From the NCBI RefSeq assembly GCF_003226345.1, contig NZ_PDOF01000002.1, positions 186,001 to 250,000 of the forward strand: a DNA stretch of 64,000 bases. The letters are read 5' to 3'. The DNA comes from Alteribacter lacisalsi (lineage in GTDB: Bacteria; Bacillota; Bacilli; Bacillales; Salisediminibacteriaceae). The position numbers and the translations under genes were made by a program. Below, one piece after another: positions 15,583 to 24,684 of the stretch (position 1 is its first letter; the number at the start of each line of letters is the position of its first letter). The notes beneath the pieces are model-generated. The model did no database searches and had not been told where the DNA came from. It was given only the letters and a program-made list of their open reading frames with translations.

Positions 15583-15609
15583 AAAGCCGCGTCCCGGGTG
15601 GATCGCGGT
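15583..15609 (-). terminator. Terminator of the APH-type kinase gene at 15616
   Basis: Read on the minus strand, CCGCG pairs with CGCGG around a GC-rich centre and is followed by CTTTTTTC. Confidence 0.65.
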
Positions 15610-15615
15610 TCCAAA

Positions 15616-16596
15616 CTAAAGCTGAATTGAAACGATTGGCCGGCCGCTTTCGAGCCTGGAGCGGATGCCGTCCACAAATGTCTGCTGCTTCTCAGTGAGA
15701 TTTTGCATGTCCCATTTTTTATGCACAACTGCGTAAAGTTCACAGTCCCGGAACTGAAGCATGCTGGGAAGATCCTTGAACAGTTGCGGCGGCATGGATG
15801 CGTACTCGGTGTATCCTTTCATAAAACGGCCGAGAAAGCGTCGGGCTTTTTCCGCGCGGATCGTTTCGTCTTTTATATGAAGCATCGAATAGTAAAGAGG
15901 TATAGCAATATCAGCCGTGAGGAAGTGATAGGCCGCATCATCAAAATCAAAGATTTGAATGGCATTCCCGTCATAGTAGAAGTTGCCTGAGTGCAGGTCC
16001 GTATGTATGAGCTGATAGCGATCCCGTGTTTTCGGAATCTGTTTAAGGGAATCGATCGTTCTGCGGATCTGCCAGACAATTTGTTTATCTTCATGCGGCA
16101 GGTAGGGAGCGAACTGTGTTTCAAAGGATTCGACCAGGTCTGCGCGCTTTCGAATATGGGAAGGGGGCTTGTACTGCCTGGTGAGCACATGCATCTGTGC
16201 AGTCGCACGTCCCCACGCAGTCACAAGGCGGCTGTCTTCGAGCTGTTTTTTGATTTTTACAGGCTCGCCCTTTGCTTTTTCAAACAGAGTGACATAAAAG
16301 GTGCTGTCTTTTACGGCGACGGATTCAATCATTCGGCCGGAAACGGCGGGAAGGACCGGACATACTGGCGCTCCTTTACGGCTGAGGAACATCAGCCAGT
16401 CCAGTTCACTCGCGATTTCCTCGTGTTCCCGGTGACTTGAGTGGGTAAATCGGAGAAACACCTGCTGGCCGCTGCGGGTCCCTGCATAAACATAATTTTC
16501 AAAATCACCGACTTTCTGAATCTCCGAGACTCCAAACTTCCTGACGCCTTCCGTCAACACCTCATCAGTAAACAGCTGGTCAATGTTTATCTCCAT
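15616..16596 (-). CDS. APH-family (RdoA/homoserine-kinase-like) phosphotransferase
   Basis: 326 residues; the catalytic loop LIHTDLHSGNFYY and metal motif IQIFDFDDAAY are intact, matching the group that holds RdoA-type Ser/Thr kinases, spectinomycin phosphotransferase relatives and type II homoserine kinases. The phosphate acceptor is unknown. It has its own terminator and is transcribed away from the phospholipase-like gene at 16835. Confidence 0.75.
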   Translation of the reverse strand: MEINIDQLFTDEVLTEGVRKFGVSEIQKVGDFENYVYAGTRSGQQVFLRFTHSSHREHEEIASELDWLMFLSRKGAPVCPVLPAVSGRMIESVAVKDSTFYVTLFEKAKGEPVKIKKQLEDSRLVTAWGRATAQMHVLTRQYKPPSHIRKRADLVESFETQFAPYLPHEDKQIVWQIRRTIDSLKQIPKTRDRYQLIHTDLHSGNFYYDGNAIQIFDFDDAAYHFLTADIAIPLYYSMLHIKDETIRAEKARRFLGRFMKGYTEYASMPPQLFKDLPSMLQFRDCELYAVVHKKWDMQNLTEKQQTFVDGIRSRLESGRPIVSIQL

Positions 16597-16834
16597 TTGG
16601 CAGGCCCCCTATTGCTGCATTTTCTGCTACGTCTAAATCGTCCAATACTGATCCAGCCTCGCCTTATCATACGTTAAGTTTATCACAGGAGTTTGAAAAT
16701 TTGGTATATTGAACGTAAAGATTTTTTACTGAGTTAAACTGTTAAAGAGTCAATTGGATATTTTATGCATTTTCAGCGGGAAGCTAATAGGTTTTACGTG
16801 CTGGAGGAAGGGGAGATCACCGATCGGTTCAAGA

Positions 16835-17428
16835 ATGATGCATCTGATTATTGCAGATCTGATCTCGGATCAGCTTGGCGGTATCGACGAAACGTCTTTT
16901 TATCTCGGTGGCATCGCACCTGATGCAGCAGTGCGGAAAGATCGTTCGCACTTTTTTGAAGGAAATGAGGCCAATTACACAAGGGTCGTTGCGTATGAAA
17001 AGTTCCTGAAAAAGTACAATGAGCTCCGCCTTCATCCTTACATACTTGGCTGCTATACACACCTGATTGCTGATCAGGTCTGGCTGACCGGGTTTTATCT
17101 GCCATGGCTGAGAAACCTGATGAAGACCAATCCTGATATTCATAAAAGCTATCACCGTGATTTTCATCTGCTCAACGGCAGGCTGGTCGAGCATTACGGA
17201 AATGGTTCGGTATTAATGAGAAAATTAGAGAATAACTGTCCTCTGATGGATCTGGAAGAGGTAACAGCAGAGGAAGTTAAAGCGTTTATTCCCTATGTGA
17301 AAGGGGACCTGGATTATGAGCAAAAGACACTTGATGAACCTCTGGAAGTCTTCACTTTTGAGCAAATCACAGGATATGTGGAAACCTGCGTGGATCGTGG
17401 TGTACAGGCGATCAGGCAGCTGAAATGA
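16835..17428 (+). CDS. Zinc-dependent phospholipase C-like hydrolase
   Basis: About 198 residues resembling the alpha-helical PF00882 family: MHLIIADLISDQL, GGIAPDAAVRKDRSHF and GCYTHLIADQVW supply His/Asp ligands for metal. Relatives usually begin GSRxMHL, and GSRMMHL is read here, preceded by an ATC codon (16823) set 7 nt after GGAAGGGGAG. The first ATG is at 16835, far from that site. Either a rare start, a mutated ATG or the TTG at 16754 is used; the exact N-terminus is unresolved. Confidence 0.6.
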   Translation: MMHLIIADLISDQLGGIDETSFYLGGIAPDAAVRKDRSHFFEGNEANYTRVVAYEKFLKKYNELRLHPYILGCYTHLIADQVWLTGFYLPWLRNLMKTNPDIHKSYHRDFHLLNGRLVEHYGNGSVLMRKLENNCPLMDLEEVTAEEVKAFIPYVKGDLDYEQKTLDEPLEVFTFEQITGYVETCVDRGVQAIRQLK

Positions 17429-17499
17429 AGTGTTTAACGAAACCAGAACAGTCCTTTCTTTAAGGAAAGGGCATCGGCTAAATAAAGCGACTGCTCGGG

Positions 17500-17528
17500 A
17501 AGTACTGTTTTTAAGGTACTTTTTTTTT
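17500..17528 (+). terminator. Weak terminator after the hydrolase gene
   Basis: AAGTAC pairs with GTACTT around a 10-nt loop, followed by eight further T. Confidence 0.5.
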
Positions 17529-17567
17529 CTGGTAAAATGAGGGTAATGAACGAGAAAGGGGAGTCAC

Positions 17568-18110
17568 ATGAGAAAGATTGCGATTATTGGCTCAGGAGGA
17601 GCTGGGAAGTCCACATTTGCCCGGACTCTCGGAGAAAAAATAAACATAGATGTTCACCATCTGGATACGCTGTTCTGGAAGCCCGGCTGGGTCGGTGTGC
17701 CGAAAGAGAAACAGCGTGAAGTACAGAACGAACTGGTTCAGGAGGACGAGTGGATCATCGATGGTAACTACAGCAGTACGATGGACATCCGCCTGCAGGC
17801 TGCCGACACGGTCATTTTCCTTGATCTGCCCCGCACGACCTGTGCCTTGCGGGTGCTCAAGCGCAGTGTTCTTTACCGGAAGCGGCCACGGCCGGACATG
17901 GCGGATGGCTGCGTGGAGCGGGTGTCCCCGCATTTCCTGAAATGGGTGTGGCAGTACCCCCGGACAAGACGCCCTCGGATTCTGGAAAAATTGGAAACGC
18001 TGAAAAGTAATAAGCAGATTATTGTTTTGAGCTCGCCGAAGGAAATTCGGGAATTTCTTGATCAGGTGATGGCTGCTGAAAAAGAAACAGCAATTTCTGC
18101 CGGAAAATGA
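17568..18110 (+). CDS. P-loop kinase-like protein (DNA topology modulation/FlaR type)
   Basis: 180 residues with an N-terminal Walker A motif IIGSGGAGKSTFAR, then HHLDTLFWKPGW and DEWIIDGNY, the signature of the adenylate-kinase-like group named 'topology modulation protein' or FlaR. True substrates of this group are not established. A clear GAAAGGGGAG site precedes ATG 17568. Confidence 0.75.
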   Translation: MRKIAIIGSGGAGKSTFARTLGEKINIDVHHLDTLFWKPGWVGVPKEKQREVQNELVQEDEWIIDGNYSSTMDIRLQAADTVIFLDLPRTTCALRVLKRSVLYRKRPRPDMADGCVERVSPHFLKWVWQYPRTRRPRILEKLETLKSNKQIIVLSSPKEIREFLDQVMAAEKETAISAGK

Positions 18111-18166
18111 ACCATCTGTTCTTCCTGGCTGTATAAGAAGTAAGTACAACAGCAGGGAGGGGTTTA

Positions 18167-18541
18167 ATGATGACAGGGTTTATGGTTTCAATGATCGTGG
18201 CAGGGGTGATGATCGCCGTCATTCTCGCCATAGCCATTCCGATGGACCGCAAGTATATTGTTCGAGAAAACAGGCGCATCAACTACAGGAAAACAACGAT
18301 ATTTCTGAGGTGGAATTATTTTGATACGCTGACGGTTGTCCTTGCCGTGTATAGCGTAATCTGCGTGCAGATCCTGAACTTCCTGATCTCAGGCGGATAC
18401 ACAGTTGAGAACAACTACGTTCAGTTTTTTACTAACCAGTCCCAGGCGTGGACACTGGTCACAATGATTTATTTTGTTATGAGATTGACAAACACGTATA
18501 AAAGTATTCGGGCCCATTACGGTGAGGCGCATGCAGAGTGA
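18167..18541 (+). CDS. Membrane protein cotranscribed with an ECF sigma factor
   Basis: 124 residues with three hydrophobic segments (GFMVSMIVAGVMIAVILAIAI, LTVVLAVYSVICVQILNFLI, and WTLVTMIYFVMRL). CAGGGAGGGG precedes the ATG. Its end overlaps the start of the sigma factor gene, so the products are likely linked in function. No family is recognised. Confidence 0.6.
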   Translation: MMTGFMVSMIVAGVMIAVILAIAIPMDRKYIVRENRRINYRKTTIFLRWNYFDTLTVVLAVYSVICVQILNFLISGGYTVENNYVQFFTNQSQAWTLVTMIYFVMRLTNTYKSIRAHYGEAHAE

Positions 18542-19085
18542 GCACCTTAGAGGTCTTGCCAAACGCTTTCAGGAGGGGGATGACGAAGCGTTCGAACGCC
18601 TTTACGAGCAGCTTCATCCCCCGCTATACACGTTTTTGTTCCGCTTTACCCGGAACGAACAGATGAGTATGGACCTTGTCCAGGATACGTTTCTGAAGTT
18701 TTATAAGAGCAGGTCCGCTTATCGGTCGGAAAAAGCCGGGGTTAAAACATACCTGTTCCGCATCGGCTACACGCTCATGCTGAACCGAATAAATAGGCGG
18801 AAAAAGTGGCGCCAGCTGCTGCCGTTTCTCGTGCCGGATCCGGTGATGACCGTTTCTTCGGACGATCGGATCACAATCCGGGAGGCGCTGCTGACTCTTC
18901 CGGAAACGCAGCGTGCCGCAGTAATTCTACATTACTATCATGACCTTAAATTCAGGGAAATTGCAGAGATTCTCGGACTGCCGGAGGGAACGGTCAAGTC
19001 GCGGGTTTTTACCGGAATCAAAAAGCTGAGAGAGGAACTGGAGGGAGAAACAAATGAAAAACGAGCACAGCGAGCGGAAATTTAA
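18531..19085 (+). CDS. ECF-subfamily RNA polymerase sigma factor
   Basis: About 184 residues with region 2 (EAFERLYEQLHPPLYTFLFRF, MDLVQDTFLKFYKS) and region 4 (LPETQRAAVILHYYHDLKFREIAEILGL, each quoted in part) of an extracytoplasmic-function sigma factor. The ATG at 18531 lies 3-4 nt after GGTGAGG; GTG 18522 is an alternative. It is sandwiched in overlap between two membrane-protein genes, the usual arrangement for a sigma factor held by a membrane anti-sigma. No matching autoregulated promoter could be picked out. Confidence 0.88.
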   Translation: MQSEHLRGLAKRFQEGDDEAFERLYEQLHPPLYTFLFRFTRNEQMSMDLVQDTFLKFYKSRSAYRSEKAGVKTYLFRIGYTLMLNRINRRKKWRQLLPFLVPDPVMTVSSDDRITIREALLTLPETQRAAVILHYYHDLKFREIAEILGLPEGTVKSRVFTGIKKLREELEGETNEKRAQRAEI

Positions 19086-19323
19086 AGAGGACGAAGCTTT
19101 CGTGCGCAGTCAAATGAATTACGATCAGGTGGATGTGCCCGCCATTCCGCTTGAGCGGTCTCGCATGTCCAGGTTTTTCCGTTATCTTGGGTCTCCGGCT
19201 CGCAACCCTTTTGAGCGTTTCGAGGCAGTAGATGGCGGTGGAGCAGTCCGAATCGTCCTCCTCCCGGCTGCAGCAGGTGTCGCTTTGATGCTTGTTCAGG
19301 CAGGTGTGTATCTGTTTTTTTAA
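19054..19323 (+). CDS. Putative anti-sigma factor, single-pass membrane protein
   Basis: 89 residues, charged N-terminal half (KNEHSERKFKEDEAF) and one C-terminal hydrophobic helix (AAAGVALMLVQAGVYLFF). It overlaps the end of the ECF sigma gene by 32 nt. Size, topology and coupling suggest an anti-sigma partner, but no known anti-sigma motif such as a zinc-binding HxxxCxxC is seen. Confidence 0.5.
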   Translation: MKNEHSERKFKEDEAFVRSQMNYDQVDVPAIPLERSRMSRFFRYLGSPARNPFERFEAVDGGGAVRIVLLPAAAGVALMLVQAGVYLFF

Positions 19324-19330
19324 TAGAGAG

Positions 19331-19359
19331 TTGACAGCGCTGTGCCAGAGGTGTATAAC
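19331..19359 (+). promoter_or_regulatory. Promoter of the tyrS T-box transcript
   Basis: TTGACA at 19331-19336, exactly 17 nt, then TATAAC at 19354-19359. Confidence 0.8.
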
Positions 19360-19365
19360 TAGTAT

Positions 19366-19617
19366 TAATTTAATGACGCTAAAGCTGTGACAGGAATAAG
19401 TAGTGGAGATCTCCCTGTTTAAGAGAGCCGGTGGCCGCTGTGAACCGGTACAAAGATTTTTCGCGAATTACCTCCTCGAGCTCTGTCTGTGAACATTCTG
19501 AAGTAGCAGGCAGCGGACCGGAACCGTTACCGGATTGAGTGGAAGAGACCCGGCGTCTCTTTAACAAGGGTGGTACCGCGTTCAGCCACGTCCCTTTTTT
19601 GAGGGGCGTGGTTTTTT
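19366..19617 (+). ncRNA. Tyrosine T-box leader
   Basis: The leader of tyrS has the T-box hallmark AAGGGTGGTACCGCG at 19566-19580, and an upstream stem I region with GGTGGCCGCTGTGAACCGG. A candidate specifier is TAC (Tyr) at 19469-19471 in a GAATTACC context. The intrinsic terminator is CCACGTCCC at 19586-19594 paired with GGGGCGTGG at 19603-19611, then six T. Uncharged tRNA-Tyr would bind and allow read-through. Confidence 0.9.
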
Positions 19618-19716
19618 GTGTTTTCATCCTCTTCGGTTACGAGATTAGGGTGGTTCGGCCTGCACTCAAGGTGGCTCGCAACAAAGTGTCGATAATGATG
19701 AATGGAGGAACAGACA

Positions 19717-20943
19717 ATGAGCACCTGGACAAAAAAGCTTACAACCGAACAGCAGAAAGAAACAGAAAGGCAGATGACGATGTATCTGGCAGGTGCCCAC
19801 GAGGTGATTCCTGCAGCAGACCTGAAAGAAAAAGTTGCCAGGTCCGTAATTGAGGGAAAGCCGCTCAAGATCAAGCTCGGCCTCGACCCTTCGGCGCCGG
19901 ACGTGCATCTCGGACATACGGTCGTGCTCAACAAAATGCGGGAATTTCAGGATAACGGTCATACGATTCAGCTGATTATCGGTGATTTTACGGGGAAGAT
20001 TGGTGACCCAACCGGCAAGTCGGTTGCGCGTAAGCAGCTCACAGACGAAGAAGTGAAGGCGAATGCGAAAACCTACTTTGAACAGTTCGGCAAAGTGATC
20101 GATATGGACAAGGTGGAGCTGTACTACAACTCCAAGTGGCTCGCAGAGCTCAATTTCGAAGATGTGATCAATATGGCAGGAAAAATAACGGTGGCACGTC
20201 TTCTCGAGCGGGACGATTTCGAACAGCGGATGGCGGATCAGAAGCCGATCTCCCTTCACGAATTTTTCTACCCGCTTATGCAGGGATACGATTCGGTTGA
20301 ACTGGAGAGCGATGTGGAACTCGGAGGCACAGACCAGCAGTTTAACATTCTGATGGGCCGGCATTTTCAGGAGAAATTCGGCAAGGAAAAGCAGGTGGCC
20401 ATGCTCATGCCGCTTCTTGAAGGCCTGGACGGGGTCGAGAAGATGTCGAAGTCGAAGAATAACTACATCGGAATTGACGAATCTCCCGACGAAATGTTTG
20501 GAAAGGCGATGAGCATACCCGATGAACTGATGATCAAGTACTTTACACTTGTGACCGATCTCACGCCTGAAGCAGTTAGGGCGACTGGTGCCCTGCATCC
20601 AAGGGACGCAAAAATGGCCCTCGGCAGAGCCATTGTCACCTTGTACCATGATGCCGAAGCGGCTAAGCAGGCTGAGCAGCAGTTTATCTCCGTCTTCAGG
20701 GAGCGGAACGCTCCTGATGAAATCCCAAATGTGAAGTGGGACGGCCCGGCGGAAATTACGGTGACGGACCTGCTTGTGAGCCTCTCTTTTCTGCCGTCAA
20801 AAAGTGAAGCCCGGCGGATGGTGGCCAACCGCGGTGTGAAAATTGACGGCATCACTGTGGAGGATCCGCGTCTGCAGGTAATAGTCGCAGACGGAATGGT
20901 GGTGCAGGTCGGCAAAAGGAAGTTTGCCCGCCTTGAAATGTAA
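19717..20943 (+). CDS. tyrS: Tyrosyl-tRNA synthetase (TyrZ-like form)
   Basis: It charges tRNA-Tyr. The 408-residue protein has the class I motifs [14 protein letters not shown] (HIGH variant) and [11 protein letters not shown] (KMSKS), and a C-terminal S4 RNA-binding domain ([17 protein letters not shown] ... VKIDG). The wording of the HIGH region is that of the second Bacillus type, TyrZ, more than TyrS. ATG 19717 follows GGAGGAA by 7 nt; ATG 19702 is part of that site. The gene is controlled by the T-box leader just upstream. Confidence 0.95.
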   Translation: MSTWTKKLTTEQQKETERQMTMYLAGAHEVIPAADLKEKVARSVIEGKPLKIKLGLDPSAPDVHLGHTVVLNKMREFQDNGHTIQLIIGDFTGKIGDPTGKSVARKQLTDEEVKANAKTYFEQFGKVIDMDKVELYYNSKWLAELNFEDVINMAGKITVARLLERDDFEQRMADQKPISLHEFFYPLMQGYDSVELESDVELGGTDQQFNILMGRHFQEKFGKEKQVAMLMPLLEGLDGVEKMSKSKNNYIGIDESPDEMFGKAMSIPDELMIKYFTLVTDLTPEAVRATGALHPRDAKMALGRAIVTLYHDAEAAKQAEQQFISVFRERNAPDEIPNVKWDGPAEITVTDLLVSLSFLPSKSEARRMVANRGVKIDGITVEDPRLQVIVADGMVVQVGKRKFARLEM

Positions 20944-21051
20944 AGTGATCACGAAATGCTTGCGAAAGAATCTGGCTGTGCTGCCGGGTTCTTTCTGTTT
21001 TAAGAGAACGAAAAAAAGCCGAAACATTTGAAGGGACGGCTCTCTTAAAGC

Positions 21052-21351
21052 TTATGTTTGCTTTTTACCAGGCTTTAATATGGTGCGCTGAACAGGAACG
21101 CCGCCGATGTTGACGGTGCGTTCGGTGAAAAGGTACGACCGGCCGTTGATGATAAACGAACGATAGCCGTTTGTCTCGACAGTTTTCCCTTCGTGCTCAA
21201 GTCTTTCGTGGACTGCTGTCATGTGCTCGTCAAGATCTGGGTACAGTTCATCAAAATCAATGACGATATGATTTTTCCGGTAACCCATTAGATAATCAAA
21301 CAGGAACAGTAACACGGCTGCGAATAGAAGAGCAGGCAGAATGATTTCCAT
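21052..21351 (-). CDS. Small membrane-anchored protein of unknown function
   Basis: 99 residues: one N-terminal hydrophobic helix (ILPALLFAAVLLFLFDYL), then a soluble part with acidic DFDELYPDLDEH and a beta-rich end. A GGGAGGAC site precedes the ATG. No family is recognised. Confidence 0.55.
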   Translation of the reverse strand: MEIILPALLFAAVLLFLFDYLMGYRKNHIVIDFDELYPDLDEHMTAVHERLEHEGKTVETNGYRSFIINGRSYLFTERTVNIGGVPVQRTILKPGKKQT

Positions 21352-21413
21352 GGTGAACGTCCTCCCTTGATGAACGGTCTGTTATTATCTACGGCCGAAA
21401 TAAGGGGCAGGTT

Positions 21414-21716
21414 TCAATTTTCTATAGAATAGTAGTGCACCGCTTTGCCCTGATTCTGAGCATATTCGATTTCTGCTGCGGTGCTTTTGCCGATGTATCT
21501 GTCCACGTCAATCACATAAATCTCATCAGCAATGTCGATTTTACGGCGGTGAATCTTCTCGAACATCGCCTCCTGCTCCGGGGTTATTTCAATTCCCTCA
21601 CTCTGTTCAAAGAAGCCGAGACTGATGACTGCGTGCCCTTCAAGTGTCAGTTTTTTCTCCATCTCCCGGAATGTGTTTTTAAATTTTGTGGATCCGCACA
21701 GTGTGATGACTTTCAT
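21414..21716 (-). CDS. Nucleoside 2-deoxyribosyltransferase-like protein
   Basis: 100 residues starting MKVITLCGSTKFKNTF, a glycine-containing start typical of the nucleoside deoxyribosyltransferase/DUF4406 fold, and ending with the DEIYVIDVDRYIGKSTAAEIEYA pattern (Asp and Glu) of that group. GGAGGCGG lies before this ATG, so the longer frame to 21785 is not used. Function is unproven; a link with deoxyribose metabolism in the BMC locus is possible but unsupported. Confidence 0.65.
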   Translation of the reverse strand: MKVITLCGSTKFKNTFREMEKKLTLEGHAVISLGFFEQSEGIEITPEQEAMFEKIHRRKIDIADEIYVIDVDRYIGKSTAAEIEYAQNQGKAVHYYSIEN

Positions 21717-21821
21717 CGTTAGGCCGCCTCCAGAATAAAGATATAGTCTAAATAAATTGTACCGTTTTCCATTGCAATCGTACATGAGTACTGCAAATTG
21801 ATCTGGTGATTGGATTAATAT

Positions 21822-21928
21822 GGAATTATTGCGTAATTTTCAGCGGGATTGCAAAAAAATAAAAAAAATTACATAATCCTGAGCATATTTGCATAGAATA
21901 AATAGTTATTGCGAAATTTTGCCCTGAA
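21822..21928. repeat. Degenerate 20-21-bp tandem repeat, ATTGCGTAAT family, near ectC
   Basis: About five diverged units with cores ATTGCGTAAT, ATTGCAAAAA, ATTACATAAT, TTTGCATAGA and ATTGCGAAAT recur about every 20-21 nt in the gap between the ectC terminator and the next gene. The related word, read on the other strand, occurs at 41183-41261. Confidence 0.6.
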
Positions 21929-21940
21929 ACCATAAATAAA

Positions 21941-21969
21941 CCCCGCCGGCCATAGCAGGCCGTGCGGGG
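21941..21969 (-). terminator. Terminator of the ectABC operon
   Basis: On the minus strand, CCCCGCACGGCC pairs with GGCCGGCGGGG around a short loop, followed by TTTATTTAT. Confidence 0.8.
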
Positions 21970-21988
21970 AAGCAGTAAAATCAGTGTC

Positions 21989-22375
21989 TTACGACTCCAC
22001 CAGCGGGTAAACGCCGTTTTCGTCGTGAATCTCGCGGCCGGTCAGTGCCGGCTTGAATACGCAGACCATGCGCATGTCCGTTTTGGCACGGAGAAGATGC
22101 TCGTCATTTTTGTCCAGAGCATAAAGGGTATTTTCAGAGATTGGATGGATCTTGTTATCTGCAAGCGTCTCCACTTCCCCTTCCCCTTCAATGCAGTAGA
22201 CGGACTCGAGGTGGTTCTGGTACCAGATATGTGTTTCGGTTCCGGCTTTGATCGTCGTATCGTGAACGGAGTAGCCCATGCCTACGTCGCTCAGCACGAG
22301 ACGGCGGCTCGTCCAGTTCTCACCTTTTACTTCGTTTTCCGTTCCGATAATATCTTCGAGTTTAATAACCTTCAT
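21989..22375 (-). CDS. ectC: L-ectoine synthase
   Basis: It closes N-gamma-acetyl-diaminobutyrate to the compatible solute ectoine. The 128-residue cupin protein reads [16 protein letters not shown] and carries the metal and substrate motif [21 protein letters not shown], followed by [14 protein letters not shown]. Start at 22375 is chosen because CAGGAGGCGATC lies upstream; the open frame extends back into ectB but is not used. It is the last gene of ectABC. No aspartokinase gene is attached. Confidence 0.96.
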   Translation of the reverse strand: MKVIKLEDIIGTENEVKGENWTSRRLVLSDVGMGYSVHDTTIKAGTETHIWYQNHLESVYCIEGEGEVETLADNKIHPISENTLYALDKNDEHLLRAKTDMRMVCVFKPALTGREIHDENGVYPLVES

Positions 22376-22418
22376 GTAAGGATCGCCTCCTGGAGTAATA
22401 GTAGTTTTATTGGAAAAA

Positions 22419-23699
22419 TTAATCTGCAGCCTGTTTGTACACAGAAAGCGCAGCATCAACACTTTGTTCAATGATTTTGAAACCCTGCTCCAGCTCTTCA
22501 TCGGTCATCGTAAGGGCAGGAAAGAGCTTAAATACTTCATCTTTACCGCCGGACGTTTCCATAATCACACCGCGTTTGAACGCTTCTGAAGCCACGCGCT
22601 CGGAGAGGCCTTCAACAGAAGACGCAATCCCCTGCATAAAGCCGCGGCCGCGTACTTTACCCTGAATATCCGGATTCTCTTCAACGATTCGATTCAGGAA
22701 TTCTGTAATCCGCTTCGATTTTGCCTGGATGCTCTTCTCAAACGAATCGTCCTTCCAGTAGGAAAGGGACTCGGTCGCTGTAATGAAAGCGTGGTTGTTG
22801 CCGCGGAATGTGCCGTTATGCTCTCCCGGACTCCATTTATCGTACTCAGGTTTAATGAGCGTAATCGCAAGGGGAAGACCGAAGCCCCCGATTGATTTGG
22901 ACAGACAGATCACATCCGGTTTTAGGCCCGCTTCCTCAAACGAGAAAAACGTTCCGGTCCGGCCCACACCGGCCTGAACATCATCAATGATCAGGAAAAT
23001 GCCCCAGTTGCGGCAAATTTCCTCTACACGGCGAAGCCATTCCACGCGTGCAGTATTCAGACCGCCTTCACCCTGAACGGTTTCAAGAATGACGGCTGCC
23101 GGGATGGCCACACCACTTCCGTTATCCTCAAGAAAACGCTCGAGGTAGTCGAGGCTGTCTTCTTCGTTGACAAAGTTGTCGTACGGCATAGTGACTGTAT
23201 TGTTAAGGGGAATCCCGGCACCTGCACGTTTAGCGGAGTTACCTGAAACAGCGAGGGAACCGATCGTCATACCGTGAAAACCGCGGGTGAAACTGATCAC
23301 ATCCGTGCGCCCGGTTACTTTACGGGCAATCTTTAAGGCACTTTCGACCGTGTTTGTGCCTGTCGGACCAGGGAACATGACGCGGTATTCCATATTACGG
23401 GGCTTGAGAATGACATCGTTAAATGTACGGAGAAATTCTCCTTTGGCTTCGGTTGCTTTATCGAGAGAGTGGGTAATCCCGTCGTTCTGTATATACTCCA
23501 CCAGCTTTTCTTTCATTTTCGGGTCGTTGTGGCCGTAGTTCAGGGCACCTGCACCGGCAAAGAAATCAAGATATTCTTTCCCGTCAGCATCCCAGATCTT
23601 TGATCCTTTCGCTTTTGTAAAAACAGCAGGAAAACTTCTTACGTAACTGCGGACACTCGATTCAAGCTCTTCAAAAATACTCAGGTTGTTGTTCGTCAT
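22419..23699 (-). CDS. ectB: L-2,4-diaminobutyrate:2-oxoglutarate aminotransferase
   Basis: It makes L-2,4-diaminobutyrate from aspartate semialdehyde and glutamate, the first committed step of ectoine synthesis. At 426 residues it is a full-length class III PLP aminotransferase: [45 protein letters not shown] and the PLP lysine in [29 protein letters not shown] precedes the ATG. Confidence 0.97.
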   Translation of the reverse strand: MTNNNLSIFEELESSVRSYVRSFPAVFTKAKGSKIWDADGKEYLDFFAGAGALNYGHNDPKMKEKLVEYIQNDGITHSLDKATEAKGEFLRTFNDVILKPRNMEYRVMFPGPTGTNTVESALKIARKVTGRTDVISFTRGFHGMTIGSLAVSGNSAKRAGAGIPLNNTVTMPYDNFVNEEDSLDYLERFLEDNGSGVAIPAAVILETVQGEGGLNTARVEWLRRVEEICRNWGIFLIIDDVQAGVGRTGTFFSFEEAGLKPDVICLSKSIGGFGLPLAITLIKPEYDKWSPGEHNGTFRGNNHAFITATESLSYWKDDSFEKSIQAKSKRITEFLNRIVEENPDIQGKVRGRGFMQGIASSVEGLSERVASEAFKRGVIMETSGGKDEVFKLFPALTMTDEELEQGFKIIEQSVDAALSVYKQAAD

Positions 23700-23750
23700 T
23701 TCGAAAAATTACCTCCAGCATGATTTTTTTATCGTAACAGTGGTTCTGAT

Positions 23751-24269
23751 CTACTTGTTGTTCAGCGGACCGATCCGGTAGGTCAGCTCCGATTCATGTC
23801 CGTTGCCCGGAAACAGCCGGGAAGGGAAGCATGTTTTAATTTCACAGTCCACCTCATGGCGGCGGGCAAAGCCTTTAAAAAGGCTGTCCGATGCATCATT
23901 GGTTGGGGTTACTGTGGCTTCAAGATAACGTACATTGCGGCATACGTCGCGGCTCATCAGTTCGGAAAGCATGCGCGAAGCAATACCCTGTCCACGGAAA
24001 GAAGAGTCCACACCTACCTGCCAGACGAATACGGTATCGTCTGCCTCAGGAGGGATAAAAGCCGTAACGAATCCGGCCAGGCGGTCCTCCACCTTAGCCG
24101 TGACGCATGTATCTGCAAAAAACTTGCACATCATCAGGTACTTGTAGGGGGAATTCAGATCCAGCGAAGAGTTGTTTACCAGTTCCCACATCGCAGCACC
24201 GTCGTCCACACCAGGTTTTGTTAAAGTAAGAGTTTCTTTCTCAATAGCCGGCATTAATTTACCCTTCAT
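23751..24269 (-). CDS. ectA: L-2,4-diaminobutyrate N-gamma-acetyltransferase
   Basis: It acetylates diaminobutyrate, the second step to ectoine. The 172-residue GNAT protein has the acetyl-CoA loop FRGQGIASRMLSEL and YLEATVTPTNDASDSLFKGFAR, characteristic of EctA. The start ATG at 24269 follows AGAGGTGAT and overlaps the stop of a 15-codon upstream frame; ATG 24254 is an alternative. Promoter and leader are described separately. Confidence 0.95.
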   Translation of the reverse strand: MKGKLMPAIEKETLTLTKPGVDDGAAMWELVNNSSLDLNSPYKYLMMCKFFADTCVTAKVEDRLAGFVTAFIPPEADDTVFVWQVGVDSSFRGQGIASRMLSELMSRDVCRNVRYLEATVTPTNDASDSLFKGFARRHEVDCEIKTCFPSRLFPGNGHESELTYRIGPLNNK

Positions 24270-24313
24270 GTAAAATAATCACCTCTAAAGCAGTGCGTGG
24301 TCTCATCTTTCAT
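24266..24313 (-). CDS. 15-residue upstream ORF (leader peptide) overlapping ectA start
   Basis: AAAGGAGAGGG followed by ATG at 24313 opens a 15-codon frame (MKDETTHCFRGDYFT) whose TGA overlaps the ectA ATG as ATGA. The ribosome site is stronger than that of ectA, and the ectA site lies inside this frame. Translational coupling of ectA is the straightforward reading. Whether the peptide itself matters is unknown. Confidence 0.5.
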   Translation of the reverse strand: MKDETTHCFRGDYFT

Positions 24314-24684
24314 AAGAACCCTCTCCTTTAACAAAATTTTAAGTTTTTACACAACAACATTAAGCATAGTAAGAGCCTGCCCAATAGGCAAACCGCATTA
24401 CTGGGCATATTTAGCTATATACCCTCCTTTTCAGAGAAAGAATCCACTGAATACACAAAGATATCAGATAACTGTAGAAAGGTAAGTATTGCAAGCGATT
24501 TCATCTCCGATGCCCTGTTTTTTCCATTCGCTGTTTAATTATGGGGACTTTTACCTGGATATTAGCGCTGTTATTCAAATAGAATAAACTTAAAGCTGAA
24601 AGATTAATAAAAACCTTGAAAACTGAACTCAGTTTTTATTTTAAAGAATAACCTGTGATAGTTTAGTAGGGGAGAGATCTGCAC
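24314..24684. promoter_or_regulatory. Divergent region between ectA and the gene at 24685, with candidate ect promoter
   Basis: On the minus strand, TTGCCT (24386-24391), a 17-nt spacer and TATGCT (24363-24368) form a candidate promoter about 50 nt before the leader ORF. The region is AT-rich. Toward the plus-strand gene, a short palindrome ACTGAACTCAGT followed by T-rich sequence lies near 24620. I see no gene in the rest. Confidence 0.4.

Noticed and set aside
19666-20649. 327-residue open frame on the minus strand
   Set aside because: Antisense to tyrS and its leader, no recognisable protein motif.
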